From: CAYXSX01 sp964467925
GTDB taxonomy: Bacteria > Pseudomonadota > Alphaproteobacteria > Micavibrionales > Micavibrionaceae
Direction of reading: 5' to 3'
NCBI GenBank assembly: GCA_964467925.1
Contig: CAYXSX010000002.1
Location: forward strand, 124,001 to 188,000
DNA: 64,000 nt
The notes below the pieces were generated by a model. That model worked only from the letters and a program-made list of their open reading frames with translations. It had not been told where the DNA came from and ran no database searches. Both the position numbers and the translations under genes were made by a program. Shown piece after piece: positions 16,908 to 24,709 of this stretch. Every line of letters begins with the position of its first letter. The stretch's first letter is position 1.

Positions 16908-17456
16908 TTAGTTACAGGATTTTACTAAAAAATCGTTCATTTCTGCGTAGTCTTGCGTGATTTGGTAGAGGCTTTGAGGATCCTGACGCAGGAATTTTGT
17001 TTCGAAGGCTTGGCCGATCATACTGTGAAGCCCTTCCCAGTAACCGTTTACGTTCAGAATGACGATGGGTTTAGCGTGAAGGCCGAGCTGTTTCCATGTC
17101 AACACTTCAAAAAATTCCGCCAGCGTGCCGAGCCCGCCGGGCAGGATAACAAAACCGTCCGCAAGCTCGGCCATCATGTTTTGGCGCTGCTGCATTGTTT
17201 TGGTAACGTGAAGCTTGGTCAGGCCGTGATGGGCGACCTCAAGGTCCATCAATTGTTCGGTAATGACGCCCGTAACCTTAGCGCCGCCCGCGAGCGCGGT
17301 GTCGGCCATGATGCCCATCAGCCCCACATGCCCGCCGCCATAGACGATGTCATGCCCTTTTTCGGCAAGAAACGCACCGGTTTCTTTCGCGGCGTTTTTA
17401 TAAATATCTTCAACAAGAGAGGAAGAGGCGCAGTATACGGCGATGCTTCGTTTCAT
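16908..17456 (-). CDS. LOG family protein (cytokinin riboside monophosphate phosphoribohydrolase-like)
   Basis: 182 residues from ATG at 17456; an upstream TTG at 17486 would add ten residues and is less likely. VYCASSS, YGGGHVGLMGIMAD and especially PGGLGTLAEFFEVLTWKQLG are the LOG (TIGR00730) signature. Such enzymes hydrolyse N6-substituted AMP or nucleotide 5'-monophosphates to base and ribose 5-phosphate. They are widespread in bacteria as nucleotide salvage or housekeeping enzymes. Confidence 0.92.
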   Translation of the reverse strand: MKRSIAVYCASSSLVEDIYKNAAKETGAFLAEKGHDIVYGGGHVGLMGIMADTALAGGAKVTGVITEQLMDLEVAHHGLTKLHVTKTMQQRQNMMAELADGFVILPGGLGTLAEFFEVLTWKQLGLHAKPIVILNVNGYWEGLHSMIGQAFETKFLRQDPQSLYQITQDYAEMNDFLVKSCN

Positions 17457-17507
17457 GGCAGCGATGATAGCGCGCGCGGCGGTCAATGCAAGCGGGCAAT
17501 AGCGGGG

Positions 17508-18581
17508 TTAGGCGCTCTGGTTATCGCCCCGGTCTATCGGTGTGGTGTTCGCGAAGGGGTTAGGAGCTGTCATCAGGTCATTATCCGGTTTTGCAGGAGC
17601 AGCCGCAGCCACTTTAGTTTCCGGGATGGATTGCTTGATCTTGTGACAGATATTGGCATCCAGATAGCAAGCGTGGCCGCCAAGTATGGTGTCTAGCCCC
17701 CCAAAAGGCAAACAACCTTGATTCATGCAGGCGACCCCTGTTTTTAATTGTTCGGGGTCTATTTTTTCCTCTTGTGCCTTATGAAATTCGATTTCCTCGA
17801 TGCCGTTATCGATTGCGGCTTCGGCGGCAAGGATATCTTTTATTTCCGGAACCAATCCAGGCTGAGGATTGTCGGGGTCAATAGCCATGATGGCTTCGAT
17901 GGCTTCGAACGCGTCGCGATCTTTAAAATATCCGGCCCAGTTTAGTTGGGAAGCCGGCATTTGCGGATTTGCGGTCATAGTGGGCATACGGCTTACGCCG
18001 GTATCGGGATTGGCAGGAGACGATGCAGCACACAGGGTTTGAGCGATTTGAGCACTGGCCGCTTGGGCATCGATTTTACCGTCTTTCAGATCGGCAAGAG
18101 CATCTTCTGTAGCCCCGATGCTGCTTTTCATCTGGGAAGTGACCAAAGTACCCTTGCCCATCATGCTTGTTGCCGCGGCGTCCATGGCGAGATTTACGAT
18201 CATGCCGCTTTCCCCGCCGGCTGCCATACGCTTATCGGGACAGACTTGCGCGATCTCGTGTCCAGAGACTTTGGCGCTAGCCGTAACTTCGTTTTGTATT
18301 TTGCGTATAGAGTCCCCCAAATCTTTTTTGATCATGCCGATATCCGTTTTTGCGGAGCATAGCGCCGCATTGTCCCCACGCTGAGTGGCGGCCTGTACGT
18401 TTTGGGTATCGGGCTTGAAGGATGTGTTGGGCATAAGGGTGGCAAGAATACTGCGTTGAGGGGTGGCAGATGCTGTGGCGCGGGGTTGGTCGAAGACGCC
18501 AAGAGCGTCGGATACACGAGGGGCCGATTCCTTGTCGAAACCGCTTAAGGCATTGAAACTTCTTGTATAACCTGTAACCAT
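17508..18581 (-). CDS. hypothetical protein, 357 aa
   Basis: No signal peptide or membrane helix is evident. It is Ala-, Gln- and Asp-rich and mostly helical in appearance, with Cys residues spaced through it and a Cys cluster near the C-terminus (GVACMNQGCLPFGG, HACYLDANICHK) that could form disulfides or bind metal. The N-terminal part is low-complexity. Not recognised. In style it resembles the unknown proteins at 21-29 kb. Confidence 0.55.
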   Translation of the reverse strand: MVTGYTRSFNALSGFDKESAPRVSDALGVFDQPRATASATPQRSILATLMPNTSFKPDTQNVQAATQRGDNAALCSAKTDIGMIKKDLGDSIRKIQNEVTASAKVSGHEIAQVCPDKRMAAGGESGMIVNLAMDAAATSMMGKGTLVTSQMKSSIGATEDALADLKDGKIDAQAASAQIAQTLCAASSPANPDTGVSRMPTMTANPQMPASQLNWAGYFKDRDAFEAIEAIMAIDPDNPQPGLVPEIKDILAAEAAIDNGIEEIEFHKAQEEKIDPEQLKTGVACMNQGCLPFGGLDTILGGHACYLDANICHKIKQSIPETKVAAAAPAKPDNDLMTAPNPFANTTPIDRGDNQSA

Positions 18582-18673
18582 TACCCCGTTGATCGCCCCT
18601 ATTACGTTATGCCTTTAAGTGTATAGGTAATATGTTAAGGAAATGTTTACGAAGGGCGGGCATGGCCCCGTAG

Positions 18674-18696
18674 ATTACCCGGACAAGCCGGGTAAT
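18674..18696. repeat. short hairpin repeat
   Basis: ATTACCCGG, loop ACAAG, CCGGGTAAT: a perfect 9-bp stem followed by GACG. No T-run on either strand, so it is better read as a REP-like palindrome than a terminator. It lies between comM and the unknown gene at 17508-18581. Confidence 0.6.
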
Positions 18697-18723
18697 GACG
18701 ATAAATTAATTAAAATCAATGTT

Positions 18724-20250
18724 TTAGCTAAAATTTGAACGGCGGTAGGAAAGGGCCTCGGCCATGTGGATTTTGCCGATATTTCCTTCATTTCCGGCCA
18801 GATCGGCGATAGTGCGGGCCACGCGCAGCAGGCGGAAATAGCCGCGGGCCGAAAGACGGGCGTTTTCCATGGTTTTATCGAGGAGGGATTTGGCATCCGC
18901 CTCCAGCGGAGCGAGGGTTTCGAGCAACTCGCCATCGGCATAGGCGTTGATGGTGGCGGTTTTGCCGGGGTGAAGGGTACTCATGCGCTTTTCCTGTAAT
19001 GTTCGCGCCGCCGCAACGCGTGCGGCCACGGCCGCCGAGCTTTCGCCGTTTTGCGCGTTCAGGTCGCTGACGCTGACCGCCGGAACATCGACCTGCATGT
19101 CTATCCGGTCCAGAAGCGGGCCGGAGATTTTCGCCTGATAATCGCCGCCGCATCTTGGCGCCTTGGTGCATTCGAGGTCTTCATCGCCCAGATGGCCGCA
19201 GCGGCAGGGGTTCATGGCGGCGATTAATTGAAAACGCGCCGGGAAACGCAAATGCTGGTTGGCGCGGGCGATCAGGGTTTCCCCGGTTTCCAAAGGCTGG
19301 CGCAGGGATTCCAGCGTGGCGCGGGAAAATTCAGGAAGTTCATCCAAAAACAGCACGCCGTTATGGGCCAGTGAAATCTCCCCCGGCTTGATACGGTGCC
19401 CGCCGCCCACCAGCGCAGGGAGCGAGGCCGAATGATGCGGGTCGCGAAAGGGCCGCGTGCGGAGCAAGCCGCCCTCGGGCAGGGTTCCGGCCAGAGAGTG
19501 GATCATGGAAACGTCCAGCGCCTCGCGCGGGGAAAGCGGCGGCAAAATGCCGGGCAGGCAGGAGGAAAGCATGGATTTGCCCGAACCCGGCGGGCCGATC
19601 ATCAGGAGGTTATGCCCGCCAGCGGCCGCGATCTCCAGCGCGCGTTTGGCGGTTTCCTGCCCCTTCACCGCGCTAAGGTCGGGCACGCGGGCCTGACCGG
19701 ATTCACTGCCGCGCAAGGCGGCCTCGGGACGGCGCAGAACCTGCGTTCCCTTGATATGGTTGATAAGCTGAAGCAGATCGCGCGGGGCGAGGATATCAAG
19801 CTCGCCCGCCCAGGCGGCTTCACCGCCACACACATCGGGGCAGATCAGGCGGTTATCATTCGAGGCCGCGTACATCGCCGCGGGCAAAACCCCGGCCACA
19901 CCGCGGATGGAGGCATCAAGGGATAGCTCTCCCAGCACGATATATTCCGCCAGTTCCTCTTTCGGAATCACATCCATCGCGGCGAGCAGGCCCAAGGCGA
20001 TGGGAAGGTCGTAATGGCTGCCCTCCTTCATCACGTCGGCGGGGGCGAGATTGATGGTCAGGCGTTTGGGAGGAAGCGAGAGACCCAGAGCATGCAGGGC
20101 GCTGCGCACGCGCTCCTTGCTTTCCGCCACCGCCTTGTCGGGCAGGCCGACAATGGTAAAGGCGGGCATGCCGGAGGCAATCTGCACCTGCACGTCCACG
20201 GGCTGGACGTCTATGCCTTGGAATGCAACCGTTCCCACGCGCGCGACCAT
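18724..20250 (-). CDS. comM: ComM/YifB family Mg-chelatase-like AAA+ ATPase
   Basis: 508 residues, normal length. N-terminal Lon-protease-like S5 fold domain (VGLPDKAVAESKERVRSA), AAA+ core with Walker A GPPGSGKSMLSSCLPG, LSLAHNGVLFLDE-type Walker B, Zn-binding region CRCGHLGDEDLEC and C-terminal ARGYFRLLRVARTIADL. ComM is a hexameric helicase that promotes branch migration during integration of transforming DNA. The zinc cysteines are present. Confidence 0.95.
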   Translation of the reverse strand: MVARVGTVAFQGIDVQPVDVQVQIASGMPAFTIVGLPDKAVAESKERVRSALHALGLSLPPKRLTINLAPADVMKEGSHYDLPIALGLLAAMDVIPKEELAEYIVLGELSLDASIRGVAGVLPAAMYAASNDNRLICPDVCGGEAAWAGELDILAPRDLLQLINHIKGTQVLRRPEAALRGSESGQARVPDLSAVKGQETAKRALEIAAAGGHNLLMIGPPGSGKSMLSSCLPGILPPLSPREALDVSMIHSLAGTLPEGGLLRTRPFRDPHHSASLPALVGGGHRIKPGEISLAHNGVLFLDELPEFSRATLESLRQPLETGETLIARANQHLRFPARFQLIAAMNPCRCGHLGDEDLECTKAPRCGGDYQAKISGPLLDRIDMQVDVPAVSVSDLNAQNGESSAAVAARVAAARTLQEKRMSTLHPGKTATINAYADGELLETLAPLEADAKSLLDKTMENARLSARGYFRLLRVARTIADLAGNEGNIGKIHMAEALSYRRSNFS

Positions 20251-20401
20251 AGGTAAGGCTCCCTCTTTTTATGCGACTATAAATATATGACACGCCACCG
20301 CGTGAAAGCCAAATTCAAAAATCTTTTACCCGTTAACTATTCATTCATTTTTAAGGATTAAAACAGGTGGTAAGAGGCATTGAAACAAAAGGCAAAACAA
20401 T

Positions 20402-21028
20402 ATGTTAAACGATCAGCAACTGGCGAAACTGGCCAATAAATTACAGGTACCATCCGTCATTTCCGGCATTCTGGACGGCGATGAGGCGCTGACCGACGAC
20501 GTGCATTATGCGCTGCACGATGTGATCAGCGATTTAAGCCCCGACGAGGCGCTTTTATGCATCGCGCTGGCGGCGAAAAAGATTTCAACCTTAAGCGATA
20601 CCGATACGCAGACATTGCCGATTATGCGCCTTGAATGCGACCGGATTATCGAGGATTACGGTCCCCTATGGCTGGCCCATGCCAATGAAAACAGTGAAAA
20701 GCGTGAGGAAGAAACGCTGGATTCTCTGGACATGATCGCCGAGGACCTTGAGGGGCTTACCGAGCTTCTGGAATTTTGCAGCGATTTCGTGTTTTTCGAA
20801 CACAAGACGGTTTCCGAGCTTTGCACGATTTTGCAAATTCAGGCGCGCGCCCATGCCGTGATTGTTGAGGAATTCTCCCGCGCGGTTGCGGCGCAAAGCC
20901 GTCGTGCGATCCAAGATTTAGCAAAGGCCAATGTGGCGGCGAAAGCCTCTCTTGAGAGCGAGATTGCGGCGCTGGCCCCGGCGAACGCCGATAACGTGAT
21001 TACCTTCCCCGGACGGCGCGGCGATTAA
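20402..21028 (+). CDS. hypothetical helical protein, 208 aa
   Basis: An acidic protein predicted almost wholly alpha-helical, without signal peptide. The region 95-185 has heptad-like spacing (LDMIAEDLEGLTELLEFC) suggesting coiled coil. Codon use resembles the core genes around it. Not recognised; possibly a lineage-conserved cytosolic protein. Transcribed alone and ended by the terminator at 21136. Confidence 0.6.
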   Translation: MLNDQQLAKLANKLQVPSVISGILDGDEALTDDVHYALHDVISDLSPDEALLCIALAAKKISTLSDTDTQTLPIMRLECDRIIEDYGPLWLAHANENSEKREEETLDSLDMIAEDLEGLTELLEFCSDFVFFEHKTVSELCTILQIQARAHAVIVEEFSRAVAAQSRRAIQDLAKANVAAKASLESEIAALAPANADNVITFPGRRGD

Positions 21029-21135
21029 GCGGCGGGACGGATAGCGAGTATTTAGAAGTAGTGAATTTTAAGGGTGTTTGATTTTAAGTGCAGTAGCTGA
21101 GTTTGAAGTTTTTCGTTTCTCCAATTAAAACTAGC

Positions 21136-21166
21136 GCCCCCGCCCCAAAGGTGGGGGATTTTTTTT
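21136..21166 (+). terminator. rho-independent terminator
   Basis: GCCCCCGCC, a short loop, GGTGGGGG, followed by a run of eight T. It ends the 20402-21028 transcript and overlaps the stop of the convergent gene. Confidence 0.85.
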
Positions 21167-23120
21167 AGAAGTTGGGCGTTATAAAGCCGTCATCTGGTCT
21201 TTGTAATGTCTTTGGCAAGCCATAAGAAGAGAGCGAGCGTCTTGTGGTATCGTCATGTTTACAACCTTCAAAATCACAATGTCCGCTAGCTTCTCCTGTG
21301 ATATGGAAGTGCATAGGCTGTTCGGCATCAGATAAACCGGTTTTATTCTTATCTTTGTTATAATATTTTTTCCAAAGTGCGGCAAAAGGCGTAAGTGGTG
21401 CTGCTGTTCCGATACCTGCTGAGGTGAAAACAAGGTGCTGCGTCGAATCTTCAAAAATATTATAAGGCGCAAAGAAAAATGTCAGAACTCCCAAGGCTGT
21501 GGCACCTCCGGAAAATTTGCTTAAATCAACAAGAAGTTGATGTGAAGTATCGTCAATCAGGCCATGCATATTGGCAAACGCCAGCCCTGCATAAGCCGCC
21601 AGAGAGACGCCTGCCCCTATTTTCCCCAGGCCTTTCGCTATATTAAAGGTTTTAGATAGTTTGGCCCAGCTTTCAGGTATTGTGGCCTTCACTACATCGT
21701 TTTGCGCGAACGACCTGTGATCCGCGGTTGCGTTTTTCATGATATCAAGAACGCGGTCTTTGTTTTTAGCCAGCTTTGTCCAGAGATTCTGCAGCACATT
21801 ACCTGCTATAAAGCCTCCGGCGCCCGACAGGATAACAGCGGAATTGAATTCTCCAGCAATCGCCCAGGTTGCCGTACCGGCCGCAACACCGAAAGCATAT
21901 TGCAGGGGACGAGACCGGATCGCACGGTGAAAGAAATCAGTTACGTAGTCTTTTACAGCTTGACGTTGGGTGTTATTGGCGCTCGCTGCTGCCATCGTCG
22001 CTACAAAACCAATTGTATAAAAGATTGGATGCAGAGTAGCGTTTTCGATCATGTTGATGTCATAAATATAATAGGAAAATTTTTCGAGATACTCTGCGTA
22101 GGTTCTTGCGAAGGGTGAATCGGTCATTAAACTTCCCAGAGACCGCCCTTGATCTGTAACGGCCGTGTCAAAAACCGTATCCTTGTACATCCTGTAAGCT
22201 GCTCTGATTAGACTTAAGCCGGAAGATTCTACATTTGCCCATTGCGGACAATGTTTTGCGATTGAATCTGATAAACCTTGCGGAATATCGTTCATTACGA
22301 TGCTCTGTGCCGTTGCTTTATCAACGCCAGGGAGAATCTCCAAAAGTTGGGCTATATGATTATGGCACGCCAAGTCTCCTAATATCGCATTAGGATCGGC
22401 TGCTGCCCCTATGTTTTCAGGGCCCCAATCTTTTGTTGTGGGGTCTACACGTTGGTCTGTGTTGCCTATGGCTTGATGAAATCTGTAACCTAACCAAGCC
22501 GTAGAGGCTGTTGTGGTCAAAAGCACCAAGCGTTTCCAAGGATGTTTGAGTGCGTCCCACGCTTCTTCTACAATATGGGCACCAAAATCGACGGTCGCGC
22601 GTACAGGCTCTACAGGTTTTGTAAAAGTACTTTTCTGCGCTACAGAGAGTATCTTCCTGTAATGACCGTTATCGATCCCTTTATCGAGATAGGCAGACAT
22701 AGCCATACCTGCTTTTTCTCCTGTAGAAGAATGACCCCATTGTTCGGCTGCTGCTGCAACCGCGCCCTGACGGGCGGCGTAAGCAGCATTTTTCAGCAAC
22801 TGACGTAAATTGGATATCTTTGTGTCTTCAGATTTTTTGGGCTCACCGAGAGCTTTGCCATATGCTTTTAAAAATTCAGAAGCAAAAAATAATAATGTGG
22901 CTCTTTCTTCAGCCGTCAAATCCGTACCTTCGGCAAAAGATTTCAGATGTGCAGTCGTTTGCGGGATCGGATTGCGATTTCGGCGCGTACGGCTTTTGTG
23001 ATAGTTAGACCAGTCCTTAGCAAAACGCTGACTGCCTATTGCATTTGCTGTCAGTCTGGCAGCTTCTCGCATGGGCCAATCAGGAACGGCGCCATGGCTT
23101 ATGTTTCCATCTTTTGGCAC
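21165..23120 (-). CDS. large unknown membrane protein, 651 aa
   Basis: Not recognised. The first 190 residues are soluble and basic, Ala-rich. Hydrophobic segments lie near residues 197-215, 365-385, 405-425, 430-450, 510-530 and 545-565, giving up to six membrane spans with an exported-looking loop containing Cys residues at 240-300. The C-terminal tail has HFHITGEASGHCDFEGCKHD, a His/Cys cluster that could bind a metal. It follows the exported 212-residue gene by 10 bp on the same strand, so the two form an operon under the Fur-like box at 23834. Confidence 0.65.
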   Translation of the reverse strand: MPKDGNISHGAVPDWPMREAARLTANAIGSQRFAKDWSNYHKSRTRRNRNPIPQTTAHLKSFAEGTDLTAEERATLLFFASEFLKAYGKALGEPKKSEDTKISNLRQLLKNAAYAARQGAVAAAAEQWGHSSTGEKAGMAMSAYLDKGIDNGHYRKILSVAQKSTFTKPVEPVRATVDFGAHIVEEAWDALKHPWKRLVLLTTTASTAWLGYRFHQAIGNTDQRVDPTTKDWGPENIGAAADPNAILGDLACHNHIAQLLEILPGVDKATAQSIVMNDIPQGLSDSIAKHCPQWANVESSGLSLIRAAYRMYKDTVFDTAVTDQGRSLGSLMTDSPFARTYAEYLEKFSYYIYDINMIENATLHPIFYTIGFVATMAAASANNTQRQAVKDYVTDFFHRAIRSRPLQYAFGVAAGTATWAIAGEFNSAVILSGAGGFIAGNVLQNLWTKLAKNKDRVLDIMKNATADHRSFAQNDVVKATIPESWAKLSKTFNIAKGLGKIGAGVSLAAYAGLAFANMHGLIDDTSHQLLVDLSKFSGGATALGVLTFFFAPYNIFEDSTQHLVFTSAGIGTAAPLTPFAALWKKYYNKDKNKTGLSDAEQPMHFHITGEASGHCDFEGCKHDDTTRRSLSSYGLPKTLQRPDDGFITPNF

Positions 23121-23130
23121 TTTAACCCCC

Positions 23131-23769
23131 CTATGGTCTTGGCGGATTTCCTACGGTTTTGAGTTTTTCTGTATTTAAAATCAGATCACCGTTAGGCGCG
23201 ATATCATAAATATCCGGTACTCTGTCATTGTCTTTTTTAGACCATGTGCAATGCGCCACGGCCGCCCAAATAGGGGAGTAGCGGAAATCAGATATAGGTA
23301 CTGTGGTGTATCCAAGTATTTGTCCCTTTGATTCGACAGGATATCCACTCTTTCTGCGTTTAAATTCGCCGCTATATATTTCCGCCCATGCACGATCGAG
23401 TTGATGGTCGCGCGGGCTCATGCCGCCAACGTGACCGATTCCCGCACTATAATTGGGGTCTAGCCCTAGAGCGGAAACATTGCGCGGCGGATAGTCTTTG
23501 TTGGGATCGACTTGCCCAATAAATTCATAAGACGGTCTTGCCTGTCCCGCCGCATTTGCAAAGACAAGGCCGCAATCTATCTGTCTTGTCATGTGAGTAG
23601 GGTTGGTGGGGTCATCTATCGGGAACCTTTGTATCTGCATATTAAATGTCTTATTGCAATCAATGACATCTGGATTGCATGCGATTTTGTCGGCTGCTGA
23701 TGCCGTGCCTGACAAAGCCGCTCCCGCAGCCACAACAGTAATTGCGGATAATGATCTCAACGAACGCAT
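23131..23769 (-). CDS. exported unknown protein, 212 aa
   Basis: The N-terminus MRSLRSLSAITVVAAGAALSGTASAAD is a textbook Sec signal peptide with cleavage after ASA. The mature part has paired cysteines (ACNPDVIDCN; later DCGLVF and HCTWSK), which fits disulfide-bonded periplasmic or secreted proteins. No known domain. First gene of the operon with the 651-residue membrane protein; transcribed away from the 23931 gene across a shared regulatory region with a Fur-box-like palindrome. Confidence 0.65.
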   Translation of the reverse strand: MRSLRSLSAITVVAAGAALSGTASAADKIACNPDVIDCNKTFNMQIQRFPIDDPTNPTHMTRQIDCGLVFANAAGQARPSYEFIGQVDPNKDYPPRNVSALGLDPNYSAGIGHVGGMSPRDHQLDRAWAEIYSGEFKRRKSGYPVESKGQILGYTTVPISDFRYSPIWAAVAHCTWSKKDNDRVPDIYDIAPNGDLILNTEKLKTVGNPPRP

Positions 23770-23833
23770 AACGATTCCTCGATTGTTAGATGTAGCCTGA
23801 GGCCTTCATATATTTTTGGGCGTCAAATGTAAA

Positions 23834-23848
23834 TGAGAATTATTCTCA
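23834..23848. promoter_or_regulatory. Fur-box-like operator
   Basis: TGAGAATTATTCTCA, a perfect 7-1-7 inverted repeat that matches the Fur consensus core TGATAATnATTATCA except for one symmetric pair. It sits in the 161-bp divergent region between the exported protein gene and the small membrane protein gene. Confidence 0.6.
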
Positions 23849-23878
23849 AAAAATATTTGACTTGATATTTTTTGTAAA

Positions 23879-23893
23879 TGATAATCACTCGCA
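23879..23893. promoter_or_regulatory. second Fur-like half site
   Basis: TGATAATCACTCGCA: the left half TGATAAT matches the Fur half-site exactly; the right half is weak. It lies 30 bp from the stronger palindrome and 38 bp before the ATG at 23931, a position suited to repression. Confidence 0.4.
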
Positions 23894-23930
23894 ATATCAA
23901 CCCCCAATTTTACATTTTTTTAAGAACAAC

Positions 23931-24266
23931 ATGTCTGCAACAACCGCCGATGGTTTAACCAATACTTTCAACGATGAGGCAATCTGGAAGTTTTCGAAAG
24001 CTGTATTCTGGATAGTGGTCGGTTTTTTCGTGGGGGGGGTTGTAGATTACACCTTTTTTCACAACCATCCGTTAGGACAGGCTATTATTAAAGTGTTTGA
24101 AGACACATTGATGAGTATTTTTGATTTCTTTGCAACGGCATTCGGCCTTGGAGAGTATACATATTCATATGTTTACGGGAATGCTACTACCGAAGTCGTT
24201 AATCAAGCAACAGGAGAGGCAGTAAGAGAAGGTCTTAGTCCAGATGTGTTATTAGATAACCCTTAA
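23931..24266 (+). CDS. small single-TM protein, unknown
   Basis: 111 residues from the ATG at 23931, chosen because the upstream in-frame extension reads through the operator region and is not protein-like. One strong hydrophobic segment at about residues 20-40 (AVFWIVVGFFVGGVVDYTFF), then an amphipathic region. Not recognised. AT-rich like the neighbouring unknowns. It overlaps the convergent HIT gene by 4 bp. Confidence 0.55.
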   Translation: MSATTADGLTNTFNDEAIWKFSKAVFWIVVGFFVGGVVDYTFFHNHPLGQAIIKVFEDTLMSIFDFFATAFGLGEYTYSYVYGNATTEVVNQATGEAVREGLSPDVLLDNP

Positions 24267-24634
24267 TCCCCAATCATAGCGCCCAGTTTCTCACCCCCCA
24301 GCAGATGCACATGAAAATGGGGAACCTCTTGTCCGCCGTGGTCGCCGGTATTGGCGATGGAGCGGAAGCCGTTCTCAGTGAGGCCCTCTTGGGCGGCGAT
24401 TTTTGAAAGCGCGGCATAGAAGGCGGTGACTTCCTGAGCGCTGGCTCTTGCGCCGAAATCGACGATGTCTATATAGGCACCCTTGGGGATGATCAGAACA
24501 TGTACGGGTGCCTTGGGCGCGATGTCGCGGAAGGCAAGAACGTGATCATCCTCATAGACCTTATTGCAAGGAATTTCCCCGCGCAGAATGCGGGCGAAAA
24601 TATTCTGGTCGTCATAGGCTGTGGCGGGTGGCAT
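24263..24634 (-). CDS. HIT-family nucleotide hydrolase (HinT-like)
   Basis: 123 residues from ATG at 24634, where a GAAGGAG site lies 9 bases upstream; an earlier GTG would include that site in the coding region. NIFARILRGEIPCNKVYED at the start and PHFHVHLLGG (the His triad H-x-H-x-H) near the end identify a HinT-type purine nucleoside phosphoramidase. Cytosolic housekeeping function. It sits within the unknown block at 21-29 kb but has ordinary codon use. Confidence 0.95.
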   Translation of the reverse strand: MPPATAYDDQNIFARILRGEIPCNKVYEDDHVLAFRDIAPKAPVHVLIIPKGAYIDIVDFGARASAQEVTAFYAALSKIAAQEGLTENGFRSIANTGDHGGQEVPHFHVHLLGGEKLGAMIGD

Positions 24635-24709
24635 GGTTTGGCGCTCCTTCACTTCTTGTAAAGGGCATTTTTAGCATATGCGGCGCGGGGAAAAAAGGTG
24701 TTGAGCGAC

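Noticed and set aside
16953..17696. Plus-strand 247-codon ORF
   Set aside because: Opposite the LOG gene and an unknown gene; no protein-like features.
18674..18696. Transcription terminator for comM
   Set aside because: Perfect stem but no T-run on either side; better called a REP-like palindrome.
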